Of a stretch of DNA of 5,838 bases, positions 1 through 5,838 are shown in pieces. Below the pieces are notes generated by a model that was not told the DNA's origin, did no database searches, and was given only the letters and a program-made list of their open reading frames with translations. The translations under genes and the position numbers were made by a program. Each line of letters opens with the position of its first letter. Position 1 is the stretch's first letter. Source of the stretch: Verrucomicrobia subdivision 6 bacterium BACL9 MAG-120507-bin52 (GTDB taxonomy: Bacteria > Verrucomicrobiota > Verrucomicrobiia > Methylacidiphilales > Verrucolacustridaceae); the NCBI GenBank assembly GCA_001438005.1, contig LIBO01000066.1, forward strand, positions 1-5,838. The letters are read 5' to 3'.

Positions 1-1975
1 TGCTTTGCACGATCTGCTGGTACTCTCCCAAAGCCAAGAGAGGCCAATTGATCCGGTACATGTCGTACCGAAGATAAAAAACGCACGGAAAACCGGTTCC
101 GGTACTCAACTTCTCCTCCCAAGTTCCGTCCGCCTGTTGGTTTTGGATCAGGTAACGGACGGCCCGGCGAACGCTCGGCCGTTGGATATCCCCGCAGGCC
201 AAAAGACCCATCAAGCCCCAAGAGGTTTGCGACGCCGTGCTTAACCCACGCCCCTTCAAGCGGGAGTCATCGTACGAGCCACAGCTTTCTCCCCAACCGC
301 CGTCCGGATTTTGGGCACACTCCAGCCAATCCCGGCCGCGAATCACCCAATGCTCATTCATATCATAACCAATCCCATGCAAGCCCCGCAGTACCTGCCA
401 CGTACCGTAGATGTAGTTGACGCCCCACCTTCCATACCAGGAGCCATCCTCCTCTTGGGTCTCCTGCAAGAAACGGATCGCCCGCTCGATCTGAGCGTCC
501 TTACGAGAAACCCCACACTTGCCCATCGTCTCCAACATCCGGCCCGTGATATCCGCACAGGGGGGATCTAAAATCGCATTGTGATCCGCAAAGGGCACAT
601 CCTCCAACCACTTCTTGTTTACGTTTTTGTCAAAAGCCCCATAGCCACCGTTGTCGCACTGAAAACTTTTTGCCCAAGCCAATCCCCTCTCCGCCGCCGC
701 TTTTTGGGCGGCCGGATCACTGGCCCGTGCCATCCGCAAACCTAAAAGAACTTTGGCCGTGTCATCCACATCCGGGTACCAGTCGTTGAAGTACTCAAAC
801 GCCCATCCCCCCGTCACCCGCGTCTGATTTTTTACCGCCCAATCCCCCCGCATTTTCACCTCTTTCGCCAACAACCAATCCGCTCCCTTCTGCATCGCCG
901 GAGCATCCGGCTTCATTCCCGCCGCACCCAGCGCAGTTAAAGTGATCGCCGTGTCCCAAACTGGACTTAAACACGGTTGCACCCGAAAATCCCCATTCGC
1001 CACATCATCCACTTCCAATCCTTCGAGATCTTTCACCGCTTTGCGCATTCTTGGGTGATCGTCCGAATATCCCAGACACTGAAACACCAAAATCGTATTC
1101 ATCATCGATGGAAAAATAGCGGCCAAGCCCTCCGATTCAGGACCCGTCCGATCCAAAATCCACTTTTCCGCAACCTTCAACGCATATTTTCGGAACGGCT
1201 TCCACGAAAGCCCCTCAAGAAATCCCAGCAGTTCGTTCACTCGGATAAAAAAGTTTTTCATGGAGAGGAAACGTCGCTCGACCGGGTGAAAAAATGGCCC
1301 TCCCTCCACCCCGTACGGATACAGCTCATGCAGCTGCTTTTCGGGAGGAAGGTGGGTGGTCGGACGGTAACTTCGAATGACCGAGAGGGTGACGACAATC
1401 GCTCGGGTCCACGAACTCATCTCAAACAAATTGAAAGGTGCCCAGTTCGGCAGGAGAAGGATTTCGGGCGGAATATTGGGGAGATATTTCCAAGGGTACT
1501 GACCCAACATCGCCAGATAGAGTTTGCAGTACGTGTTGACTCGTGGAATGCCTCCCAGCCGCATCGCGGTCGCCCGTGCTCTCCGCATCTCCGGCTCTTC
1601 GGGGGTAAACCCAGCCAGCTTCAAGCTGAAGTAACACTTCACCGTGGCGGTCACATTGCTCGGTCCGCCCGGATAGATCGGCCAACCCCCGTCGGGTAGT
1701 TGCCTCTGCAAGATGTGACGGACAATCTTCGCCTCTTTGGCGCGATCCACTTTCCCACGCAAATACATTAAGAGGTGGTAATCACACGCGACGGTCGAAT
1801 CAACGAACAGCTCGCCAATCCAGTGCCCATCCTCCTTTTGTTGGCCTAACAAATAGTCCCGACACGCCTCGATCGTCTTGCGTAAAGCCGCCAAATCCAC
1901 ATCCGCCGGATCCATCCCCACCAGTTCGGGGCTGGGCGTGCGCTCGGGCGCAGTAGTATTCAAATTCAACGACAT
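1..1975 (-). CDS. shc: Squalene-hopene cyclase, nearly complete (3' end beyond window)
   Basis: This enzyme cyclises squalene to hopene/hopanol, the committed step of hopanoid synthesis, and works as a monotopic membrane protein. The frame is open for 658 codons from ATG 1975 to the left edge with no stop, so only a short C-terminal tail is likely missing (the family is about 630-720 residues). The acid motif DVDDTA is at residues 402-407, with D404 the expected proton donor. W340 (SPVWDTA), W517 (GRWGVNY) and F629 (GTGFP) match W312, W489 and F601 of the Alicyclobacillus enzyme, with identical spacing to the catalytic Asp (64, 113 and 225 residues). QW-type repeats include Q45-W52, Q92-W98 and one ending at W619. 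No frameshift or lost key residue is seen. The start is uncertain: an in-frame ATG lies at 1999, and neither start has a Shine-Dalgarno. ATG 1975 is preferred because a promoter-like element overlaps the upstream one. The DXDD motif argues against oxidosqualene cyclase. Confidence 0.95.
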   Translation of the reverse strand, partial: MSLNLNTTAPERTPSPELVGMDPADVDLAALRKTIEACRDYLLGQQKEDGHWIGELFVDSTVACDYHLLMYLRGKVDRAKEAKIVRHILQRQLPDGGWPIYPGGPSNVTATVKCYFSLKLAGFTPEEPEMRRARATAMRLGGIPRVNTYCKLYLAMLGQYPWKYLPNIPPEILLLPNWAPFNLFEMSSWTRAIVVTLSVIRSYRPTTHLPPEKQLHELYPYGVEGGPFFHPVERRFLSMKNFFIRVNELLGFLEGLSWKPFRKYALKVAEKWILDRTGPESEGLAAIFPSMMNTILVFQCLGYSDDHPRMRKAVKDLEGLEVDDVANGDFRVQPCLSPVWDTAITLTALGAAGMKPDAPAMQKGADWLLAKEVKMRGDWAVKNQTRVTGGWAFEYFNDWYPDVDDTAKVLLGLRMARASDPAAQKAAAERGLAWAKSFQCDNGGYGAFDKNVNKKWLEDVPFADHNAILDPPCADITGRMLETMGKCGVSRKDAQIERAIRFLQETQEEDGSWYGRWGVNYIYGTWQVLRGLHGIGYDMNEHWVIRGRDWLECAQNPDGGWGESCGSYDDSRLKGRGLSTASQTSWGLMGLLACGDIQRPSVRRAVRYLIQNQQADGTWEEKLSTGTGFPCVFYLRYDMYRINWPLLALGEYQQIVQS

Positions 1976-1982
1976 GGAGCGG

Positions 1983-2010
1983 ATCTTACCGATCCACATT
2001 TGAGGGTCAA
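1983..2010 (-). promoter_or_regulatory. Candidate sigma70-type promoter for shc
   Basis: On the minus strand TTGACC (2010-2005) matches five of six consensus -35 bases. A 16-base spacer separates it from TAAGAT (1988-1983), which matches four of six -10 bases. The -10 box ends seven bases before the shc ATG at 1975, so the predicted transcription start falls on or beside the start codon. This would give a leaderless message and fits the missing Shine-Dalgarno. The call rests on pattern matching alone, and such matches occur by chance. Confidence 0.35.
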
Positions 2011-2028
2011 ATCGCAACCTCGAAATGT
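1996..2028. repeat. Imperfect inverted repeat (hairpin) in the glgP-shc spacer
   Basis: ACATTTGAGG (1996-2005) pairs with CCTCGAAATGT (2018-2028), giving ten base pairs with one bulged G at 2022 and a 12-base loop. It sits between the glgP stop and the shc start. No T-run follows on the minus strand, so it is not a typical intrinsic terminator. It could stabilise the glgP message end, bind a regulator, or be chance. Confidence 0.4.
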
Positions 2029-2053
2029 AAGCTACTTGACCCGAATGGTTTAT

Positions 2054-3697
2054 CTACTCAGCCCAGGCAATCAACCGTAGCTCATGCGCCTGCGTCAAGG
2101 AGGGATGCGAGGGACGAATCCTGACGTTAAATTTGAAATTACCTGAGTCCTCGACTGACACCCTGCCTCCGTAACCTTGCCACCCATCCTTCACCTCCCC
2201 CTGAGGCTCCAGCCGGACAACTTTTGAAGTCCCGCCAGGTTCGACCGCCTTTAAATACGCTTCCACCGCCACCTCCTCCGCTTGTAAATCGCCCAAAAAC
2301 ACATTCGCCGTCACCGGCACGGTATCTCCCACGTTCATCGTCGTGCGAATCGAGCCATTCCATGTCACCGCATTGGCGCGTACCTTGCCCCACGCCAGAC
2401 GAACCTTGTCCTTCCAAACCGCCAACTCTTTCGACTTTTTCCATCCACTCTCGGCAAACATTCGCCCTTTTTCCGCCGCCCGCCGATAAAACTCACCCGC
2501 ATAATCCGCCACCATGCGCGACGTGTTATAGACTGGGCCAATCGTTAAAAGACTGCGGCGAACTCTCTCAATCCATCGCTTCGGCACACCGTCCCCATCT
2601 TGGTCATAGTAAAGTGGCACTATCTCGTGCTTCAGAATTTCGTAAATCGAGAAGGAATCAAACTCATCCTGCACCTCGGGCTCGAGTCGGAAGGTGTCGT
2701 CCCCAATCGCCCAGCCATTCGTTCCATCAAAAGCCTCGTCCCACCACCCGTCCCGCACACTGAAGTTCAGACAGCCGCTGGTGATCACCTTTTCCCCGCT
2801 CGTCCCACTCGCCTCCAACGGACGCGTCGGATTATTCAGCCAGACATCGCAGCCGTGGTAAAGGTGCCGAGCCACGTTGAAGTCATAATTTTCCACAAAA
2901 ACAATTCGGTCCTTGAATTGGGGAAGTTGCGATATCTGGACAATTTGCTGGATCAGCTTTTTCCCACCTTCATCTGCGGGATGTGACTTCCCCGCAAAGA
3001 GAAACTGTACCGGCCGAGCGGGATCATTGACGATCTGAGCCAACTTATCCAGATCCCGAAAAAGAAGAGCCGCGCGCTTGTAGGTCGCAAAGCGTCGGGC
3101 AAAACCGATGGTCAGCGCCTTGGGATCAAGCATCTGATCCGTCTCCCGGATTTCGGCTGGCCTCGCCCCGTTCCGCAACCGCTGGGTGCGCACATTCGCC
3201 CTGACAAATTGCAGCAGTCGAAGTTTCATTTTTTGGTGCGTCGTCCAATACTCCTTGTCCTTAAATGCGACCCTCTTTTTCCACTCCTCCGCCTTGGCTA
3301 AATCCTCCTCCGTCATCACCCCACCTGCTTTTTCCAAAAGCGCCCGAATTTCAGGTGCCATCCAGGTGAAGGTGTGAATTCCGTTAGTCACATGGCGGAT
3401 CGGAATCTCCGCTTTGGGGACGCCCGGCCACACGCTTTGCCACATCCCGCGCGAAACTTTTCCGTGAATCGCGCTCACCCCGTTGGCTTGACGCGAAATG
3501 CGGAGGGCCAAAATCGTCATGCTAAACGGCTCATCCTCGTTGTATTCCCAAGGCCGCCCCAACTTGAGTAGATCCTGAAAACCGATCTGACACTCCGCCA
3601 CATAACTTCCGAAATACTTCTCCATCAGCTTCGGTGAAAACGCATCGTTCCCGGCGGGCACGGGGGTGTGAGTCGTAAAGACACTGCTGGCCGCCAC
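2054..3697 (-). CDS. glgP: Alpha-glucan phosphorylase, C-terminal fragment (frameshifted gene)
   Basis: This is the catalytic C-terminal two thirds of a GT35 phosphorylase, which uses phosphate and pyridoxal phosphate to release glucose-1-phosphate from glycogen-like glucans in the cytoplasm. The fragment begins TTHTPVPAGNDAF and continues with HVTNGIHTFTW, GFARRFATYKRA and FLFAGKSHPADEGG. The PLP-site motif EASGTSGEK has its lysine at 2791-2789 (residue 303 here, about 619 in the rebuilt protein), followed by DGWWDEAFDGTNGWAIGD. The C-terminal beta domain ends in LRLIAWAE and a TAG stop. The GTG at 3697 is only the first formal start: homologous sequence in this frame (EAKLSFVEALQSV) continues upstream to about 3733, where the N-terminal fragment's homology stops. 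The two fragments rejoin as one protein of about 863 residues, a normal size for the DUF3417-containing subfamily. On its own this piece lacks half the substrate cleft and is probably inactive. Confidence 0.9.
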   Translation of the reverse strand: MAASSVFTTHTPVPAGNDAFSPKLMEKYFGSYVAECQIGFQDLLKLGRPWEYNEDEPFSMTILALRISRQANGVSAIHGKVSRGMWQSVWPGVPKAEIPIRHVTNGIHTFTWMAPEIRALLEKAGGVMTEEDLAKAEEWKKRVAFKDKEYWTTHQKMKLRLLQFVRANVRTQRLRNGARPAEIRETDQMLDPKALTIGFARRFATYKRAALLFRDLDKLAQIVNDPARPVQFLFAGKSHPADEGGKKLIQQIVQISQLPQFKDRIVFVENYDFNVARHLYHGCDVWLNNPTRPLEASGTSGEKVITSGCLNFSVRDGWWDEAFDGTNGWAIGDDTFRLEPEVQDEFDSFSIYEILKHEIVPLYYDQDGDGVPKRWIERVRRSLLTIGPVYNTSRMVADYAGEFYRRAAEKGRMFAESGWKKSKELAVWKDKVRLAWGKVRANAVTWNGSIRTTMNVGDTVPVTANVFLGDLQAEEVAVEAYLKAVEPGGTSKVVRLEPQGEVKDGWQGYGGRVSVEDSGNFKFNVRIRPSHPSLTQAHELRLIAWAE

Positions 3698-4644
3698 CGA
3701 TTGCAGCGCCTCGACAAACGAAAGTTTCGCCTCTTGACCAGCCGATGAATTCGTTCCAATCCCAAAAATGCCGCGTGACCCTCGTTCATGTGAAAGACGC
3801 TGGGTTGGAGCCCCATTGCGGCCAAAGCTCGGACCCCGCCGATTCCCAAAACGATTTCCTGCTGGATTCGCATCTCATGATCGCCCCCATACAGCTGGTA
3901 CGTGATCCGACGATCTTCCGGCGCATTTTCCGTCAAATCCGTATCCATTAAAATGAGCCGCGTCAGGCCGATGCGCACCTCCCATGCTTTGGCTCGCACC
4001 GCTCGCCCGGGCATGGCCAACTCCACCACCACGGGGGTCTTTCCGTCCGACGCCAACGCCTCCCGAATCGGTAAATCTTGGAAAACATTGTCGATGGCCG
4101 ATGCCTCTTGCCAACCATCCCGATTAATCTTCTGCGAAAAGTATCCAAACCGATAGAGCAAGCCCACGGCCACAAAGGGCAACCCAAGGTCGCTCGCCGA
4201 TTTGCAGTGATCCCCCGCCAAAATTCCTAACCCACCCGAGTAGTTCGGCAAAGACTCGTGAAAGCCAAACTCGGCCGAAAAGTAGGCCACCAAAGGAGAA
4301 TCCTTTTTTTCTTTCGGCAGATTCCGGGTGAACCATGTTTCTTTTCGATGCAGGTAGGCCTCCAGCCGATCGTGCACTTTTTCGACACGCTCTCGATACC
4401 CCTTGTCTTTGGCGGCGGCTTCTAGGCGATTCTGCTTCACCAATCGTAACATTTTGATCGGGCTGTGCCCGCATGTCTCCCACAACTCAGCATCCAACTC
4501 GCAAAAGAGCTCTAAGGCGTCGTAATTCCAACTCCACCAAAGGTTGAATGCGATATTTCTTAAACTCTCCAACCCTTCAGGGACTCGGGGCACAACTGAA
4601 ACCTGAATCGGCCACGCAGGTTGTTGATGATCGGCTATTTCCAT
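3625..4644 (-). CDS. glgP: Alpha-glucan phosphorylase, N-terminal fragment (frameshifted gene)
   Basis: This is the N-terminal part of the same GT35 phosphorylase. It opens with a DUF3417-type segment (NLWWSWNYDALELF), seen in the divergent phosphorylase subfamily typified by Thermotoga and actinobacterial enzymes. SAEFGFHESLPNYSGGLG, LAGDHCKSASDLGLP, GLLYRFGYF and HMNEGHAAFLGLERI follow, all conserved in the family. After about residue 303 (3736) the translation becomes an Arg/Pro-rich tail with no family resemblance and stops at 3625, while the expected sequence continues in the neighbouring frame. ATG 4644 is chosen as start; an in-frame TTG at 4665 would add seven residues. Neither has a Shine-Dalgarno: the upstream region is almost purine-free. 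It lies 70 bases downstream of the hydrolase gene on the same strand. No other disabling mutation is visible, so the break is either a sequencing or assembly error or a recent mutation. Confidence 0.9.
   Translation of the reverse strand: MEIADHQQPAWPIQVSVVPRVPEGLESLRNIAFNLWWSWNYDALELFCELDAELWETCGHSPIKMLRLVKQNRLEAAAKDKGYRERVEKVHDRLEAYLHRKETWFTRNLPKEKKDSPLVAYFSAEFGFHESLPNYSGGLGILAGDHCKSASDLGLPFVAVGLLYRFGYFSQKINRDGWQEASAIDNVFQDLPIREALASDGKTPVVVELAMPGRAVRAKAWEVRIGLTRLILMDTDLTENAPEDRRITYQLYGGDHEMRIQQEIVLGIGGVRALAAMGLQPSVFHMNEGHAAFLGLERIHRLVKRRNFRLSRRCNRWRPAVSLRLTPPCPPGTMRFHRS
3728..3741 (-). other. Frameshift site within glgP (apparent one-base deletion)
   Basis: The minus strand reads CTGGTCAAGAGGCG here. 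The upstream frame gives Leu-Val-Lys-Arg-Arg and leaves the family pattern. Inserting one base after CAA (for example CAAG GAG or CAAA GAG) gives Leu-Val-Lys-Glu-Ala-Lys-Leu-Ser-Phe and restores one continuous phosphorylase. The context has no X XXY YYZ slippery heptamer, so programmed -1 frameshifting is not supported. Confidence 0.85.
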
Positions 4645-4680
4645 GAAGGGTGGAAGGTTGGGCAAGAGAGAGTAGAGAGA
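4645..4680 (-). promoter_or_regulatory. Pyrimidine-rich leader upstream of glgP
   Basis: Of the 36 bases before ATG 4644 on the coding strand, 31 are pyrimidines, including an imperfect TC dinucleotide run at the 5' end. There is no Shine-Dalgarno. Such leaders can be translated with help from ribosomal protein S1, but that role is inferred here. Confidence 0.35.
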
Positions 4681-4684
4681 CTAG

Positions 4685-4711
4685 AAAAATGTGTTCCGAA
4701 CTGGGTGGAAC
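4685..4711 (-). terminator. Weak terminator-like hairpin after the hydrolase gene
   Basis: On the minus strand GTTCC (4711-4707) and GGAAC (4697-4693) can form a five-base-pair stem with a nine-base loop. A run of five T (4689-4685) follows after three bases. It begins just past the hydrolase TAA (4717-4715). The short stem and gap make it weak, so read-through into glgP is plausible. Confidence 0.25.
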
Positions 4712-4714
4712 TGT

Positions 4715-5248
4715 TTATTTCAACAAAGCCTGAATATCCTTAAAACACTTATGGTCAGAGCTTTCTAGCATTTCAAAGAGAACCGCCTCCACCGTACTAA
4801 TGACCACGCGATCCGCCCTCATTTCCGCAAGGGCGAGCTCTCGATCCGCCTCCGCGCGCGAACCGACCGCATCCGCCACCACAATCGGCGTCAACTCTTT
4901 CAGCCTTAGATCATAAACCGTTTGCCGAATACACACATGCGCCTCACAACCCGCCACCAAAATCCGCTTCTTGGCCAAGGTCTTGCCCTGCTCGGCCGCG
5001 GAAAATTGGGTTTTCGAGATCGGCTTAGATCCGCGACCCACCGCCTGCAAAATGGAGGGTACCGTTTTGCCTAATTTGGCTGGAGCCTGCTCGGTCACCA
5101 CCATGGGAATTCCTAGTAAACTCGCCCCCTTTACCAAAATCTCCAAACGATCCACCCAGCCCGACGGCTTTTGGACGGCTGCGACCAGCTTCTCCTGCAC
5201 ATCCACGATGAGCAGCCCCGTATCGCCAGAACTTAAACGCCACGACAT
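4715..5248 (-). CDS. Isochorismatase-family (YcaC-related) cysteine hydrolase
   Basis: This is a predicted cytoplasmic hydrolase of 177 residues with the isochorismatase Rossmann-like fold; its substrate is unknown. The expected catalytic triad is visible: D16 in LLIVDVQEKL, K79 in SKTQFSA, and C106 in AGCEAHVCIRQTVYDL. VVTEQAPAKLGKTVPSI, VVADAVGSRAEADRELAL and STVEAVLFEML are typical of the YcaC-related subgroup, which lacks the aryl-carrier domain of siderophore isochorismatases. The metal-binding Asp/His/His set of nicotinamidases is not seen. The start is ATG 5248, preceded by a strong Shine-Dalgarno; an upstream ATG in the same frame at 5287 would overlap acs by 38 bases and is less likely. 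The gene begins one base after the acs stop, which suggests co-translation. The function given is family-level only. Confidence 0.92.
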   Translation of the reverse strand: MSWRLSSGDTGLLIVDVQEKLVAAVQKPSGWVDRLEILVKGASLLGIPMVVTEQAPAKLGKTVPSILQAVGRGSKPISKTQFSAAEQGKTLAKKRILVAGCEAHVCIRQTVYDLRLKELTPIVVADAVGSRAEADRELALAEMRADRVVISTVEAVLFEMLESSDHKCFKDIQALLK

Positions 5249-5249
5249 C

Positions 5250-5838
5250 TTACCCCTCCTCCCCTGCACCCGCTTGCAGCGATGCAATCACGTTAAAATC
5301 CTCCAGCGTCGTCACATCCCCTTTCACCGCGCCCCCCGCGGCTACTTCCTTCAATAAACGCCGCATAATCTTTCCGCTCCGTGTCTTTGGCAACGCCTCC
5401 GCAAATCGAATCTGATCTGGCTTCGCAATCGGCCCGATCTCTTGGCTCACTCTTTCCCTTAAAGCGGCCACCAACTCAGGCCCCGACGTTTGTCCCGACT
5501 TTAAGGTAACAAACGCCACCACGGCCTGACCCTTTAAGTCGTCCGGCCTTCCTACCACCGCGGCCTCGGCCACGGCCGGGTGCGTCACTAACGCGCTTTC
5601 CACTTCCGCCGTGCCCAACCGGTGGCCCGAAACATTGAGCACATCATCAATTCTTCCCGAAATCCAAAAGTACCCGTCCGAATCTTTTTTTGCCCCATCT
5701 CCCGTAAAGTAACATCCCGGGACATCACTCCAGTAGGTCTTGGCGTAACGCTCAGCATCTCCATAGATTGTCCGCAACATCGAAGGCCAAGGTTTTCTCA
5801 CGACCAACTTCCCCTGAACCCCTGCCTTCACCTCTTTT
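5250..5838 (-). CDS. acs: Acetyl-CoA synthetase (AMP-forming), C-terminal part (5' end beyond window)
   Basis: The enzyme converts acetate, ATP and CoA to acetyl-CoA, AMP and pyrophosphate through acetyl-AMP. About 195 C-terminal residues are present, against about 650 in the full enzyme. The visible part starts near the end of the large domain (YFTGDGAKKDSDGYFWISGR) and crosses the hinge to the small C-terminal domain at GRIDDVLNVSGHRLGTAEVE. It then runs through EAAVVGRPDDLKGQAVVAFV and EIGPIAKPDQIRFAEALPKT. In PKTRSGKIMRRLLK, the Lys of SGK (5372-5370) is the adenylation-step lysine that is reversibly acetylated in studied Acs proteins; that control is known for the family and inferred here. 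The TLEDFNVIASL tail is typical of Acs and favours it over other acyl-CoA synthetases. A GTG at 5831 is internal, not a start: the frame stays open to the window edge. Stop TAA at 5252-5250. Confidence 0.95.
   Translation of the reverse strand, partial: KEVKAGVQGKLVVRKPWPSMLRTIYGDAERYAKTYWSDVPGCYFTGDGAKKDSDGYFWISGRIDDVLNVSGHRLGTAEVESALVTHPAVAEAAVVGRPDDLKGQAVVAFVTLKSGQTSGPELVAALRERVSQEIGPIAKPDQIRFAEALPKTRSGKIMRRLLKEVAAGGAVKGDVTTLEDFNVIASLQAGAGEEG
5254..5262 (-). promoter_or_regulatory. Shine-Dalgarno of the hydrolase gene, inside the acs 3' end
   Basis: GAGGAGGGG on the minus strand sits five bases before ATG 5248 and encodes the last Glu-Glu-Gly codons of acs. It settles the hydrolase start and ties its translation to ribosomes finishing acs. 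Confidence 0.75.

Noticed and set aside
1422..1685. An 87-codon minus-strand frame inside shc
   Set aside because: It is a shifted frame within the intact shc reading frame, not evidence of a broken cyclase. The shc frame reads through this region without interruption.
977..1699. A 240-codon open frame on the plus strand
   Set aside because: It is antisense to shc, whose motifs and exact catalytic-residue spacing establish the minus strand as coding. The plus-strand translation is Arg/His/Pro-rich and resembles no family.
2224..2763. A 179-codon open frame on the plus strand
   Set aside because: It is antisense to the conserved glgP C-terminal region. Its translation is low-complexity Pro/Ser-rich, as expected from the reverse of a GC-rich gene.
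3625..3741. Programmed -1 ribosomal frameshifting in glgP
   Set aside because: The junction GTC AAG AGG has no slippery heptamer, and this family is not known to use recoding. A one-base deletion or error is simpler.
5250..5831. A GTG at 5831 as a start for a short standalone AMP-binding protein
   Set aside because: The same frame is open to the right edge and the sequence begins mid-domain in Acs, so this is the tail of a longer gene.
1..5838. A previously undescribed system, CRISPR array, insertion sequence or tRNA
   Set aside because: No repeat-spacer pattern, terminal inverted repeats with a transposase, or tRNA-like fold was seen. Nearly all bases are accounted for by four recognisable metabolic genes.

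Overview
The window holds four bacterial genes, all on the minus strand and packed head to tail, with no RNA gene, mobile element, CRISPR array or long non-coding stretch. In transcription order (right to left) they are: the C-terminal third of an AMP-forming acetyl-CoA synthetase (acs, cut by the right edge); a small YcaC-type isochorismatase-fold hydrolase; an alpha-glucan (glycogen) phosphorylase of the GT35 family, split into two reading frames by an apparent one-base deletion near 3734; and a nearly complete squalene-hopene cyclase (shc) that runs off the left edge.

Organism: squalene-hopene cyclase indicates a hopanoid-making bacterium. Base composition is moderately GC-rich. The DUF3417-type phosphorylase and the proteobacterial/PVC-style cyclase would suit a Gram-negative lineage such as Verrucomicrobiota, Planctomycetota or a relative. 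This placement is a guess from protein flavour, not a demonstrated assignment.

Layout: acs and the hydrolase are separated by one base, and the hydrolase's strong Shine-Dalgarno lies inside the last acs codons, so they look translationally coupled. A 70-base pyrimidine-rich spacer with a weak terminator-like hairpin follows, then glgP. A 78-base spacer separates glgP from shc. It carries a sigma70-like promoter whose -10 box ends seven bases before the shc ATG, suggesting a leaderless shc transcript, and it also contains competing inverted repeats.

Functional links: acs makes acetyl-CoA from acetate, glgP releases glucose-1-phosphate from storage glucan, and shc makes the hopane skeleton for membranes. 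They do not form one recognised pathway, and this looks like ordinary chromosomal core metabolism. I found no evidence for a novel system. The points most worth checking are the glgP frameshift and the shc promoter/start arrangement.
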